Positions 1-12,320 of a stretch of 64,000 nucleotides of DNA are shown one piece after another. The notes below the pieces were generated by a model that worked only from the letters and a program-made list of their open reading frames with translations, did no database searches and had not been told where the DNA came from. A program made the position numbers and the translations under genes. Position 1 is the first letter of the stretch. Every line of letters begins with the position of its first letter. The DNA comes from Apostichopus japonicus. Its lineage: Eukaryota; Echinodermata; Holothuroidea; Aspidochirotida; Stichopodidae. The DNA lies in assembly GCF_037975245.1 (NCBI RefSeq), contig NC_092579.1, positions 10,816,678 through 10,880,677 on the forward strand, given 5' to 3'.

Positions 1-1076
1 TGTATCCGCGCATGAGTGATACATGTAATAATACTCTGCGGTCTATACGAAACAACTTAAGGCAATGTTCCGCAGAATACTCTATATATCTCTCTGGTTC
101 TTTTGTGTACTAGGGCAACTTATGTCACCAGATGTCAGAAACTTGGCAAATTCATATCAGCAATGGCTAAACAACAATAAAACGTCATATTGAAGTATGC
201 GGTTCAAGAAATCTGGCATGATTTGCTTGTAACCTGAAAGGGGAAAAGGTAATTTTGTCTTTACTGATGCTAACTCACGGTAACCTATTTAATAAGCAGA
301 GCAGCATAATTAATCCAAACGAAATTTGCTAAGTGAGTTCTTTCTTTATGTGTCTTTACTGAAAGGATTCATTAAAAGAGCGAAATTGAAAGTTGCATCT
401 TTTACTGACGCAATGGAGGAAGTGAAAGGGTTAGGAGATATGGTTATATTATCTTTAGATAAGCCTAATTCACATTAGGATATGTGTCGAAAACATGTTT
501 CATTTTCGAGCTCTGATTTGGCCAAAAATAAATTCCTTGGATAAACAACTGTTGGATGTTATTCAAGACGACCAAGAGGGCTTAATTAAATGGTTGTTTC
601 AATATCTGACCGTGTAACATATTTGCGAATTATACAGACCCCAGTTGGCTGACATAATGTGATATACTTTAAATATATAAATAAAAGTTTGCGGTTCACA
701 TAAAGTCTGTCAGCCGCATTCCTTGCTGTCATATAGGAAAGGTTTCCCCCATTCAGCTGCGCACAAACACCCCAATTAGGCTAACACTATCCCAATACAA
801 GTGAAGACTTCGGAAGGTTGAAAACAACTTTTGATCGAAACAAATTTTTTCAGATGCCACTTTCGAGACTCCGTAGAACACTTTAAAGCAGTTTTCAGCT
901 CACAAATTAAGTATAGGTGTTAGCTAGGCATGCAGGAGCTAAGATACGAAGGGGTGTCTGCACTTACAGTATACAGAAGGCTAAAACAAACTTTACAAGA
1001 AACTACATTCACTAAGACCAAGCAGAGTCTATTTTATGTTATTTTGGTTGTGCCCAACACGTCGCCAGTGCAACGA
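1..1076. other. No gene recognised; upstream flank of the left Ig gene
   Basis: AT-rich DNA with no coding stretch that I recognise. The reading frame of the signal-peptide exon stays open upstream to an ATG at 930, but the added residues are polar and not signal-like, so most of this is probably 5' flank or 5' UTR of the Ig gene that starts at 1077. I could not pick out a convincing core promoter. Confidence 0.4.
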
Positions 1077-2423
1077 ATGATGTTTGGTACAATAATCATG
1101 GCGGGCATATTGTTCTTTATGGGAACACTTGCCTTACAGCCATCAGAGGCATCGGGTAAGCAGAAATATTTGTGTTCATTATATCTTTTGAGTTATGTAC
1201 TGTAGTGAACGTGTTGGAACGAGTCTGTGTTATGTCGATGTTAACGAGTTTCTACCGAAATCATTTCTCTTCTAGTTTCTTCACATGGACGCATCACCAA
1301 AAGGCAGGCAGAGAATGCAAGGTTGGCAACAGTTGGCTTCTCCACCAAAATTACATGTTCGTTTAGTTCATCTACCAGTAATTATGTACTAACTTGGAAG
1401 AAAGATGGGAACATAATAACGTTACACGATCCACATGAATCTTTACATGTGTCTGATACCCAGGGGCAAAGATTCTACACCATAACACCCCTGAAGCGAA
1501 CTGCAACGCTGCACATTAAGAATGTTACTTTCAATGATGCTGGGAATTACGTATGTAAAAAAACTCCCACGGTAGCAGGATATTCGGAGACATGCCGTTG
1601 GGTGATAAACGTTCAAGGTATGTCACACTGCTTCCATATTTCTAAACTAAATACTTGTTTTTGTCGACACATTGACGTAACAGGTGATCCGCACCATTAA
1701 ATGGTTTCTAAAATACTAGAAATAAGGCATACGTTTTATTCAAACCAATTTGCTATCTGTTAATGATATACAATATCTGTTAATGATATTGTTAAAGCTT
1801 TCTTGTGCTGTTTAGAAGAAGAGGAAGAAGAAGAAGGAAAAACGTGAGAGCATGAAAGTTAAAGGAATAACGAAGGCAGGGATCAAAGACAATTGATATT
1901 TTTCAGTTACATCAAAACTGGCAAATTCGCGGTTACGGTATATAAAGCGGTTAACTTAAAAATCGAATATTATATAGTTTTGAAGTTACTGCATGAATCA
2001 TATCTTGTCTTTGATCCTTTCCTTCGTTATTCCTTTCAGTGATATATATATATATATATGAAACAAAATATGTCCATTATATCATTCTTATCGTTGTTAT
2101 TGCAGGTACAACTACTGTAGTATGGAAACCTCCAAGCCCGTCAACTACATCAATTATTGAAGAACGTTATACTTGTGTCAACATAACGTGTATTTCTGAA
2201 GGATATCCACCTGTTAATGTTACATTACAAAAGTATACTGATTATTCAAACAAGCCATGGATGAACACAGACTTAGTTCCACAAATAAAGCTGGAGGGGA
2301 ACCAAACAACATGGTATTTTGTTTATAACTTGACAAGTGCGACATTTGACAGATTAAGATGTTTCGCTGATAGCAGCTTTACCAAGCCCACACAAGACCA
2401 AGGATTTCTTGTGGAAACAAAGA
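1077..2423 (+). CDS. Left Ig-superfamily gene: signal peptide plus two Ig-like domains (partial)
   Basis: Three exons are supported by splice sites: 1077-1155 (donor GTAAGC), 1276-1617 (acceptor TCTTCTAG, donor GTATGT) and 2106-2423 (acceptor TTATTGCAG, donor GTAAGT). All junctions are phase 1, the usual phase for Ig-domain exons. Exon 1 encodes a hydrophobic signal peptide that starts MMFGTIIMAG. Exon 2 encodes a V-like Ig domain with the first Cys in KITCSF, the core Trp in LTWKKD and the D-A-G-N-Y-V-C motif, plus an extra Cys near its end (SETCRW). Exon 3 encodes a second Ig-like domain with Cys in NITC and LRC; the usual core Trp is not evident, since the expected strand reads VTLQKY. Several N-glycosylation sites (NVT, NLT, NQT) suggest an extracellular protein. 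I found no transmembrane or tail exon before the repeats downstream, so the 3' end is open. Family rules support a secreted or surface Ig protein; the function is unknown. Confidence 0.75.
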
Positions 2424-3004
2424 GTAAGTATAATATAAACTAGGAAAACAACTTGGCCTAGGCCTAGGCCTATATGAAACATGGAGAGTGAATTTGCCTT
2501 ACATCGTTTGCATGGATAGACTAGCTAGTGCTAGCTTCGAGTGAATGTGGCCTTTTACATTAAAAGCAATAACATTTGTAAATACACGAACAATACAAAA
2601 ACTTACATATTAACCTTATTATAAAATTGTATTGCCAAAAGAAAAATACAAGTGCTTTATATGACCTTTGAATCTATGGTTGTTGTCAATAATGCAGATA
2701 GGGATATAGGAACGGAGTTCCCACGCTTCGGCCGACCAAAGGCAAAACCGTTGTACAGATAACAGGGAAGCTTTGTATTTTATATAGAAAATCCACATGC
2801 ACTTATATTGAAATATTGTTAGACAAAAGCAGAAATAAATATGTATACTAATGTTTAATAAAAAATAATGTTTAATAAAAAAATATGTATTATGAAGAAT
2901 ATATATATATTATATATAAAATATATAAAGAATATATATATATAAATATATATATATAAATAAATATATATATATATATATTTATTTATATATATTTATA
3001 TATA

Positions 3005-3039
<35 letters not shown>

Positions 3040-3138
3040 TCAGACAACTCTATAGTTGTCTGAAGATCTCTCAACGCGTGAAACTCTGAGTAACTACTAC
3101 TAGTGAGTAACTACTACTCTGAGTAGCTACTACTAGTG

Positions 3139-3229
<91 letters not shown>

Positions 3230-4440
3230 AACCGAAATCCCTCTGGAAATGTTACATCTCAGTGTGCCATTTATCGATACTGTTGCCTGGAATATATCTC
3301 GATATAGCCTATGTTCGAGAGACGTTTTCGTCGAAGTTCGTCTCAAGACGGGCTCAACGTAGGTTACGTATTTTCGTAACTGTAAGGTTTCCGTATAAGG
3401 CCATATTTCATCATTTTGATTTTTTCAACCAGCAGCTTAACATAAATGAAAGTGTATTTTGTGTAAGTTTCATTAATGTTAACTTGCAGGAACTGTTCGA
3501 AAAATGAACTTGAAACTACTCGTGGACTTTAATTTTTGACACAGACAGTACCGTAACGGTTACCGAAAGCAAGATGGTGGTGGGCACATCAAAAGTACGT
3601 GTTTTTGGAACTGTAAGGTGTCCGTTTGAGCGGCGTAATAAGCGTGGGCTAGGGGGGGTGGCGGTCCCCCACGGGAAGCAGTCAGATGGGGGGGGGTGCC
3701 TGACCACAGTCTCTCAAAAAAGAATGTTTTGAATAAACAAAACGAAAAGTAAGAAACACTCACTGTCGCCTGAGAATTCCAAATCATATAATCAGTTCAA
3801 ATCTTTGCCAAAGCTAGCACCATTCTGCATCTAAGCTACCTTACATAATCAAACAAATTCTGAGCCCCTCCCATTACACTCCACCCAACGACGGCATCCA
3901 CTGCACGGGTTGGCAAAGGAAGGATCCCTTTTAACCATATACTAAGCCTATGTCTAAAAATTCCTCAAATGTATAAGTGCCACACAGGGTTAAACGGCGG
4001 TAATTAACGCGCGGCGCGATGATAACTCGTTCAAAATGGGAACTTGAAAGGGAAAGTCCCAGTTTTGTGACGCTGTTCCCCTTTCGCGTCCGGGTCTAGC
4101 CTATAACTTGTAAACGAGTGCGCGCGATATATGTACTGCATTGTACCTAAGCGCATAGCCTAGCTCTAATCCCTGCGTATAAGCGCACACGAGGAAGAGT
4201 CGGCATAGTCATATAGTATATAACCTTCACACGGCATTTGAATTTCACTGATTGACAATGAGTGTATGCACGCACTAGGACTAGGAGTGACAATGACTGC
4301 GTATATGGTAATGAAATGGTAATTAGCTTAAGTGAGTTCGATGCTACCACACATATCCAAAATTGTTGGAAGTACGTGCTCTAGCCCAAAATATATAGTC
4401 TACTGCCTATAACCACTCTATTAGACTTGCTAAGTAGGCC
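2424..4440. other. Downstream flank or intron, no exon found
   Basis: The stretch holds a GGCCTAGGCCTAGGCCT run near 2456, a long AT dinucleotide tract, and G-rich tracts near 3650-3690. Two short stretches around 3370 and 3600 resemble each other (ACGT-TTTT-G-AACTGTAAGGT). I see no Ig, transmembrane or cytoplasmic exon that would finish the left Ig gene. Confidence 0.4.
2899..3228. repeat. (TA)n microsatellite in two blocks
   Basis: Long runs of alternating T and A with occasional TTTATT interruptions lie at about 2899-3034 and 3138-3228. Between them are three close copies of a GAGTAACTACTACT-like unit (about 3090-3136). Confidence 0.85.
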
Positions 4441-4691
4441 AAACGGTGGTTATGTTATTTTATACAACACCTAATTGTATTCTGGTCATTTGATTGGTCA
4501 ATTGCTCGTTGATTGCATGCAAAATCCGCTCTATTCCACTCTATGAACTATAGAACCATGCATGGGTTATACTTTTTTTGATAGCATTTTTTTTCATGGT
4601 AAGAGAGCAGAGAAACCTGTCTGTTCAAAACAATCTGTTGCATGAGTGCATTTTACATCCAATTATATCCAAATTTGAAGGTGTTGTATAA

Positions 4692-4857
4692 CACAAATAA
4701 TGAAAGGTTTCCATTCGTGCAATAGTGCAGATATTTCATTCGTTGAAAGATGTAATTAGTTCCATTCAACTCGGCTGCGCCTCGTTGAATGGAACATTCC
4801 ATCTTTCAACTCATGAAATATTTGCACTATTGCACTCATAACCATTCATTATTTGTT
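4692..4857. repeat. Foldback hairpin of about 165 bp
   Basis: The left arm contains TGCAATAGTGCA-ATATTTCAT-GTTGAAAGATG, and the right arm contains its reverse complement with a few mismatches. The arms are about 70 nt and meet around a CTGCGCC turn near 4785. A short matching pair (TTATACAACACC near 4458 and GGTGTTGTATAA near 4680) suggests it is the core of a larger foldback MITE, whose ends I cannot fix. Confidence 0.6.
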
Positions 4858-5113
4858 TAATAACAAAAGGCTTGGGACTTTGTCTTGTGGGTATGCAAGA
4901 AAGACTGCACCAGGAATTTACATAAATGTCAAAGAGAATAGAAATTCTTTCTACTTTTGTATATCTGCAAGCAATGTTAGAATAATGTATTCGTAAATGA
5001 TAATGTAAGTCAAGGCATGCCTGAACCTACTGGTCTGGCACTTGATAATCAACCTAATGTAAAGTCAAACAGCGATTCTTCACTCTCTGAAGAGGAATCA
5101 TCATGCATACACA

Positions 5114-5490
5114 CAGTGGCGTAGGAAGGTACTTTTAGGTGGGGGGGGGGGGGCGAAGACTGATGGCCGGCCTGGGGGAGGGGTCTAAGGGGAGGGGGAC
5201 AAATGATTGAGTTCTTTGGATTTTTTTTGCATTTCCAGGTGGCCTCAGATGCAGTTTGGTGCAATATAGCACACTTCAGCCCACCCACTCCATTTTGTAT
5301 ATAATTTTGCATTTTCACCTGGCCTTAGATGCAATTTGGTGCTTCAAATGAGTTTTTTTCTCATTTGGAAATGAAAAAGGGGTTTTCTGACTTGCGAAGT
5401 GGGGGGGGCGGAATGATACTTCCGCTCCTTCATATTTTTCACTGGGGGGGGGGGGGCTGGCGCCGCCGGCCCCCGGTTCATACGCCCTTG
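5114..5490. mobile_element. hAT-type MITE, 377 bp, with 8-bp TSD CATACACA
   Basis: The ends form terminal inverted repeats: CAGTGGCGTAGGAAGG at the left and the complement of CAAGGGCGTATGAACC at the right. The 8 bp before it (5106-5113) and after it (5491-5498) are identical, CATACACA. An 8-bp duplication with CAGTGGCGTA-type ends is the hAT signature. There is no transposase ORF. It carries long G runs and a GCAATTTGGTGC-AATATAGCACACTTC motif that recurs in the 118-bp element at 40294. Confidence 0.9.
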
Positions 5491-5498
5491 CATACACA

Positions 5499-6178
5499 AG
5501 TCAATTAGCATCTGTTGGAAGTTATATCCATAGCCATTAAAAAGTGCTATGAAATTGTCAATAATTTTCTCTGGCAAGTATATTTATTGTAATATAATTT
5601 TCTCTGGCAAGTATATTCATTGTAATTTTTTACTTCGTACAAAGATTAGCAAGTGAGCTGGTAGTCATTTCCATAAAACAAGTGGTAAGGTACTGTGTTC
5701 ATTTGATGATTCATTCCATCCATTTGGTAAATTCTGTTGTGTACCTTGACGTCCGTATTTATTCTTTGCAATAATGATAGTCGAGGACAGATATTGGAAG
5801 AACTGAGTAAGCTATATGGTTAAAGGAAAGCATGGGATGGGGAGGGAGATCTCCTTCACTAGAGCGCTTTCGTAAAGAGGTGCATTCGTAGCCTTTTTTC
5901 TTAATAGTATCATAGCAATGCTCAAGTGTAAATAAATTCACCGGGGTTATGTTTGGCAAAGTGCACCATTTTATGCTTTTCCGTCATACCATGTCTGCAT
6001 TTACCGTAATTACTAGCATTATATATGGTTCTATTAAAAACGTTTGATTTTTAATTTTAGGTTGGATCTTGCTGCGTACAAAGATGTAGGTTATATATGA
6101 ACGGGTTTCCCATATTTACCAGATGAAGATGAATCAAAATGATTGAGTTCTTTCTAATACTTTGAACTTTATTTGTAA
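5499..6178. other. Intergenic, no gene recognised
   Basis: No coding pattern seen. A short local duplication, ATAATTTTCTCTGGCAAGTATAT, occurs twice around 5561-5615. Confidence 0.4.
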
Positions 6179-7235
6179 TTGTATTTGCAAGATGTCGGAT
6201 GTGTCCATTTCAAACACTTTCATCATGCTTGGAGTGATGTTTCATATACTGAGCCACATAAGGATTCCGGCAATGAAATTATCTGGAACAATTCTTACAT
6301 TAAAATTGACAATAACATTGTGTTCAACGAACATCTTTTTAATCATGGTCTTGTGTATATGTTTGAGATGTTTTAGATCAAAACGAGAGGCCTTGGTATG
6401 GGGAAGATTTCATAACAAGTTTCCTGTCGAGGGTGTTTCATTTATATACTGGGGCCTGGTATCTAGTATACCAACAACTTGGCGACTAGATACAAGTTGG
6501 GCGAGTTGATCCACAAAACCCGAACCAGGTATTCCATTAAAATGCGATCCAGTCTACGTCTGTATCTCAGTTTAGTTATCGTCGTTTTATTTCGAATGTG
6601 GTAAAAAGCCTAACAGCCTTGTCAAAGTAGGAAACGAAGTTTAGGGACAATTCGGTTAATGATTGGGAGCGCATTTTGAGATTTCCTTGGTTCACGCAGG
6701 GACTCTGTTTTATTATAATTTAAATTTTGAAATATGCAAATAGAATTCTCCCCACTAACAGGCTCTTTCATTTAACGAATATAGCTGATACGAGTTTGTG
6801 TTTATACTTTCTGCCATCGAGAAGTGAGTCGATGCAACATCTCTTTTGGGATTGCACGTTTACCTCTATTTTTTATTTAGGCGCGGAGCATAGGTTCTTC
6901 AATAAGCAATTTGGGTTTCCAAAGCAAGATGTTTTCTTCGGTTTTAATTTGATCTTTGTCATCCTTACAATTTTTTTTTGATTTTACATATGACGTTCCA
7001 CTGAGATTCTTGCAAATTGCATCCCATTGTGCTTAACATTGATACTTTCTTTTACAAGTTTAAATTGCCCTTCACGCTGAGTATTGCATCTTTTATAAGA
7101 CTGGTAGACTACAAAAGGGGAGCATCAATTACTTACATTTGAAAGAAGCTATGTCTGCGTGCGAGAATCTTTGTGATTTTACCTATCCTTAACCTAAAAT
7201 GTTTCTTTAAGACACTGTTACTTTCCCCCTATATC
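6179..7235 (+). pseudogene. Decayed non-LTR retrotransposon (L1/Tx1-type) reverse transcriptase C-terminus
   Basis: Around 6240-6375 one frame reads WNNSYIKIDNN followed by a V-F-x-x-H-x-F-N-x-G-L-V-Y-M block, the pattern found after the RT domain of L1/Tx1-like LINEs. About 350 bp on (6727-6950) another frame reads NRILPTNRLFHLTNIADTSLC and then ESMQHLFWDC, the zinc-binding reverse-transcriptase C-terminal motif (RILPTN, C-x2-F..., HLFW-x-C). Further weak matches continue to about 7190 in a third frame. The motifs lie in different frames with many stops, so it is an old, 5'-truncated copy. Family assignment is from motif memory; a BLASTx against LINE proteins would settle it. Confidence 0.7.
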
Positions 7236-8267
7236 TGTTAGACAATTTCACTTGGTATATATTTATTAGTACTATTTAAAGTAGACAACCACAGGTGAGA
7301 CAACCACGGTGGATGGTCCCACAATATGGTACAGCGGGGAGGAATCATACCATCAAAAAGGTGTTGAATTCTTGGTGCACAAAGATGTAGCAAAATCAGC
7401 ACTTGAATGAAGACCAATATCAATCCGTATTATTACATAGAGGCTAGCACTAGGGCAACCATTCAACAATGCTCCTACAACTGCTGCCTCAGATCTGGAA
7501 ATGAACAGGTTCCATCAAGAACTTCATGAACTCATGGAAGCAGCTCCCAAAAAATGACACTTACGAAAGTTATTACGACCCGCGCCCACCCACCGGGCTA
7601 ATTCCCTTTTCCGTGACCACTGAGAGGTTGACATTTTCGGCCCCCCACGGAAAATCGCGACATCTTTTCGCCCTAAAATTCATACAACGTTTAGAGGATA
7701 TATACGAAATTTATCACAACCCCCTCACCGGGCTAATTCCCTTGTTTTAAAGGTGCAAGGGTTCCGTCAAGCAAGTCAACTTTGCCAATTTTACACCCGT
7801 TGACTTTGCACGTAAAACGATTTTCAGAAAAAAGTCTGTGATCACTATGAGGTTAAAAATTGATTCCTCTCTAGTTTTTAAAAACCAATCTCATGGTTTT
7901 CGTGTTATAATCTCCAGACTGTTCTGAATCAGAATGAGATTTTAGCTTCTTCAGTGTATCTACTTGACAGGGTGATATTATTTCATGTGGTTTTCATTCT
8001 GTCAAGTGACACTTTTAATCACATTTAACAGGGTGCATTCAACGTGTAAAGTTCAGTAGTAAAACATCGCATTCATAGAATGCACATGTAGGCTTGTGCC
8101 GTTGACCATTGTGTACAGTATACATCATGTGAGAAGCCTAGTTAATGACAAATCATTGAGGTACAATTACAGAAAGGGTATTGAACAGGCAGAACAGCAT
8201 ACTGAAAATAAATCTATTTGGATTTAAATACTATGACAAACGTATGTCCTTCAAGTCTGATTTATTT
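7236..8267. other. Intergenic, no gene recognised
   Basis: Only a short direct repeat is seen: CACCGGGCTAATTCCCTT occurs near 7579 and again in a shortened form near 7725. It may include the 3' flank of the P-element relic to its right, but I could not find that element's terminal repeats. Confidence 0.35.
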
Positions 8268-10330
8268 TCATGATTTTATTAACACATGCCTCATTGCCAT
8301 GCTTTTACTACCCAACTCTCCACCAGGCTTTTTACGCTGAATTTCTGTCTTATTTTCAGCCCTTAACTTTTTACAAAAGATGTGGAGACGGACATTCAGG
8401 TTTCTTGAAAGCAGTTTGATGTTGTGACACTCTGGAAATTGGCAGGTTGCAGTTGCATCGAAAGCCAAGGTCAACTGTTTGGCATTCCCCATGTTGATGA
8501 GGTCATCGCTGCTATACTTCCTGAAGGTCATTTCAGCGGTCTTGAGGTATTGGAAAGCATTTTGATTTGGATTAATGAGGTTACCTTCAGTGTGCTCCTA
8601 ATAGCTTGTTAATGTAGCCAAAATGGAAGATGATGGGGAAGTGGATTGAATGCTGTCCAAACAGCTTGAGCAGTGCTTATCATTTCGCTTCAGTCTAGAT
8701 ATGCAATAACCACTTAGGTAGTATAAGCTGTTCTCTTCATCTGCGGCCATCGGGTCAGGTGTTAGTCCCAGATGAATGTTCACCTCAGGAATGTCATCTG
8801 ATGTTGAACGGTCTGGCATTTCAAAACTGAAATCGGCAAGGAAGTTGTTTTCATCGGTTTGATAGTTTCCAGCATTTGGTGTCTTCAAGACCTGGGAGAC
8901 AGTTATGATGCGCAGGGCATACTTGAATTCAACTGGGGAAGGGATTAGGTTCTTTGAGCGGACACTGCTGAATAGATTCTCCAAACAATTTTGGGTGAAA
9001 CGTGATGTCAGGAGGAATTTATTTCCATAGCCAGCAGTTCTTCTTGAAGGTCCAAAATTAACTGTGTTGACAGAATAATGCCTGTTTGGACTGGCTTCCA
9101 AGAACCTTTAGTTCCAATTTTGATTGTCTTGAACATCTTTATTATATTAGATAGGGCTGTGATAGCCGCTAGATATTGTCCTGGATTCACCTTACTCAGG
9201 GCCATAACAGGATGTCGGCTTGACATCAGGTCAAACCACCAGTTGTATTCATTCAGAAACAATGCAGTGGTAAGCACATCTGGTGAGTGACCCTCACATT
9301 CAACAAGGAATCGTAATGCTGCAGCAATAGAATGACTAAAAAAGTTCACTGCATGTGATACTTTCATTTTCTGGATATGAGAAGGATTCAGTGTTGCTTC
9401 TGTAAATTTTGGGGCCAATTTCAAAACTTTGTTCTGCTGGAAACTAAAGAGATCTTGGACAGGTGTTACACTTACTTTATTACTTGGCAGTTTGTTTGCT
9501 GCAGTTATATCCATTGGGATGGTGATGATTTTGTGAGTAATCGATGCTGCCTTCAGGTTCTTGAACACATGCGGCACGTCTGCCAAGAAGTGAAGATAGC
9601 GATGAGGCTGACAAAGGTGTGGAATTTTGTTAACAGTTACACATTCTTTTCCACAGATGATGCCAAAACTTTGCAAGGTTGCTCGATTCATGCTTCCCAT
9701 GTCACTGGTTACTGCAGCCACATTTACAGTAGACCTATCTTGTGCGCCTCTTGAATTATTTCCATTATTAATGGCTTCACGACAGCACCGTCATAAGAAG
9801 AGCCTGTGTAGTGGTAGGCCACCACTTGTTTCCACTGAGTGGTTACCCCACTCAACATGAACACTAGGCCATGAGAAGCATTGCCAACATGTCCTGGAAG
9901 TGTAACATTGCCAAGGACTTTACCACTTGCAGTATCATACTCAACACTTGGCGTTATTGATCTATCTCGTCGAGTGTCAGGCAGCATTCTCGCTCATGCT
10001 CCTTCGTTGCTCCTACCTTTATGGTCAACTTCTGGAACACCTCATTCAGAACACCTGCCTCAAGCAAAGCGCAGTTGGAGAGCTTTCTTCACTGTAGTGC
10101 TGCTCCATTTGTGTCCCCTGGTACTCTGTCTACTTATGGCTTTGATCTGGTCAGGAGCAAACAAACCTGTAAACACACCTTCCTCCTTCTTGCTTTTGGT
10201 AATAGCTGCCTTCTATTTCCTAATTTTCCTTAGTTCTCTCTGGGCCCAAAGCAGACGATATCCTAGAGAACCTTCAGATCTTGATGGTTGATTACATTGG
10301 CTCTTGTTATTTTGCTGAGTTGGTGTGGCT
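8268..10330 (-). pseudogene. P-element-type (THAP9-like) transposase, broken
   Basis: Read on the - strand, the fragments run in the order of a P-element/THAP9 transposase. At about 10210-10060 lies a block with FTGLFAPDQIKAI and KWSSTTVKKALQLRF. It is followed by a GNVTLPGHVGNASHGLVFML-type block (about 9930-9860), then AVTSDMGS with H-x-F-K-N-L further on (about 9710-9560). The RFTQNCLENLFSSVRSKN signature (about 8990-8935), LSGYCISRL (about 8720-8695) and a C-terminal GSKSMAMRH tail (about 8300) complete it. An in-frame stop lies at 10213, another at about 10066, and frameshifts at about 9725 and 9030, so no active protein can be made. The THAP domain itself would lie upstream and was not found. 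Such transposases cut and paste through an RNase-H-like fold; here it is a relic, and its terminal repeats were not identified. Confidence 0.8.
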
Positions 10331-10440
10331 GATGGTGTTGCATTTCCAATGTCACGATCTTGAATAGAATGCAAAGTCAAAATAAACACATAAGTTACTT
10401 GTATATGATTATCCTTTTGCTGATCAATATGGAGTAGCAT

Positions 10441-11165
10441 ATTTCTGAAATACCATTGTAACTAGTAATTAAATAAATTACCCAATACATAATTTTTTTT
10501 ATATTATTATATAAAATGTTAGTACACAGAGGAACAAAACCATTCCCCAGGACTGGAAGTAGGAAAAGATCATTAGACTTGCCAATTTGAAAAAAAAAAC
10601 AATTAACAAAAAAATTTTCTGCTAAAATAAAATGATTGTATCTGCAAAACTATTATATGCAGCGTATTATCACCGATCATTTCTGAGCCTTATCATTTGT
10701 TTAAATATGATCATTACCCTTCCTTCCAGTTTCGGTCCCTTCTTGGTTATTTGTGAGACCAGTTTTGTTCCCGGGACCTTCTGTAAACCTTATGTTACAA
10801 ATTTACAGAAAAGCAAAAGCTTTCATCAGCTGGGAAGCACAAAATATTTGTCTCAACTACACGAATATTTGTAAGCCTGATTAGTAATGTATTTACAGCA
10901 TAATGTTAACATTTGACAGATAAATTCAAAATTGGTGTGGAGGGAAACAAGATTGAAATGACAAGTTCAGAAGCATGATGAAGGGATTTGGAAGAAGAAG
11001 AATGAATATTTTGATGTAAATGATAAAGGGTTTACGTAATAAGAAGGAGTGAGAATTAAGCAGATTAATTTCAAAATTAGTGTGGAGGGAAACAGGAATG
11101 AAATGACAACTGTTAAAAGGAAACATGTTTGGATGTTGCCATTTCATACTTTTGAACTACTGGAA
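10441..11165. other. Intergenic with a short spaced repeat
   Basis: TTCAAAATT-GTGTGGAGGGAAACA-GA-TGAAATGACAA occurs twice, near 10925 and 11070. Otherwise there is nothing recognisable up to the edge of the large inverted repeat. Confidence 0.4.
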
Positions 11166-12008
11166 CAGATAACTAATATATAAAGAAAAAGAAAAAGTGC
11201 AGGTACTTTATGAATAATTGGATTCATATCCACATACTGTTGAGCTTATGTTGTGCATAGTGAGTGTGTCTGTAAACTAGAAGGTGAGATTGATCTCATA
11301 TAGAATGGTATATCAAGGCAGTGTCCAGTGAAAAGGAGACTTCAACTGCAATAGCAATTATCTCTTGATAATATATTGCCAAATGACAATATGTGAGGAA
11401 GTGAGTGGGGTGGGAATTGGGGACAGCATAATGAACAACTAAATTGGTGTCACTGTTCCTGTGGCTATGTAAAGGTCTCTTGGAATTTCTATATATTCTT
11501 GCAAGGAAAAAGTTAATGAGTAAAATGTTTTGTGCAATATAGAGGCCCGGTAAAGAAAATAGATATGCATTGAGAGTGTTTCAAGTAAATCACTAATTCC
11601 AGGTGGGGTTCCTCTAAAAGGTATACTATATTGGCCCCAACTATGCTAGATATTCAAATATGATCACCTTTGGTCAAAATTCTTAAACTTTTTTTATTAC
11701 AAACTTCGAGGAAATTTCCTAACTGGGACATTTAGTAATCTTGTGTGTTCCTTAACAATTTCTGAGAACAGTTTGTATAGTAAAGACCTCCAGGAAAGTA
11801 CTCTTTGAAAACTTCTAGCAGTTATAGCATGCTATAATTTGGGGCCTATACTGACTACCTTTAAAGCCAAAAGTTTGACTAATCTCTGTGGCAAAATACC
11901 CTCAAATGTATGGACAAGTATGTTATTCTATAGAGGCTGACACTGGGAACCACCACCTGTCAGTCAGCACTTTGTAGTACTTTAGGGTGGAGGTTGAGGG
12001 GCTGGGGG

Positions 12009-12320
12009 CAGGCACGTAGCCAAAGGGGGCGAAGGGGGCAGCCGCCCCCCCCCCCCCCTTGAGCATTTAAAAAAAATTGTTTAATGTTTTTATGATATCG
12101 CTAGTAATTTTAAAAGAGTAAATGCTAAGATGCAACTTACAAGACCTGGGAAGTGCCTTTTCCAGCCACCTGGGAGGCATTTTCAGGCAAAATGTTGTTG
12201 TTCGCTTCGCGCCAATCATGGTGACGCTACGCTTAGATAGTTTGCAATGCCGAATGTACGGCTCTGATAATTTGCCAACAGTTTCGCCCCTCCCTTGGCA
12301 AATTCCTGGCTACGCGCCTG
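12009..12320. mobile_element. hAT MITE, 312 bp, 8-bp TSD GCTGGGGG (left-arm copy)
   Basis: The ends CAGGCACGTAGCCA and TGGCTACGCGCCTG are inverted repeats. The flanking octamers 12001-12008 and 12321-12328 are both GCTGGGGG. It carries a poly-C run and the conserved core (about 12125-12240) that recurs in other MITEs of the window. The same insertion is present at 41122-41430 in the other arm, so it predates the split of the arms. Confidence 0.9.

Noticed and set aside
930-1076. Upstream ATG at 930 as the start of the left Ig gene
   Set aside because: It would place about 49 polar residues before the hydrophobic signal sequence; the ATG at 1077 gives a normal signal peptide.
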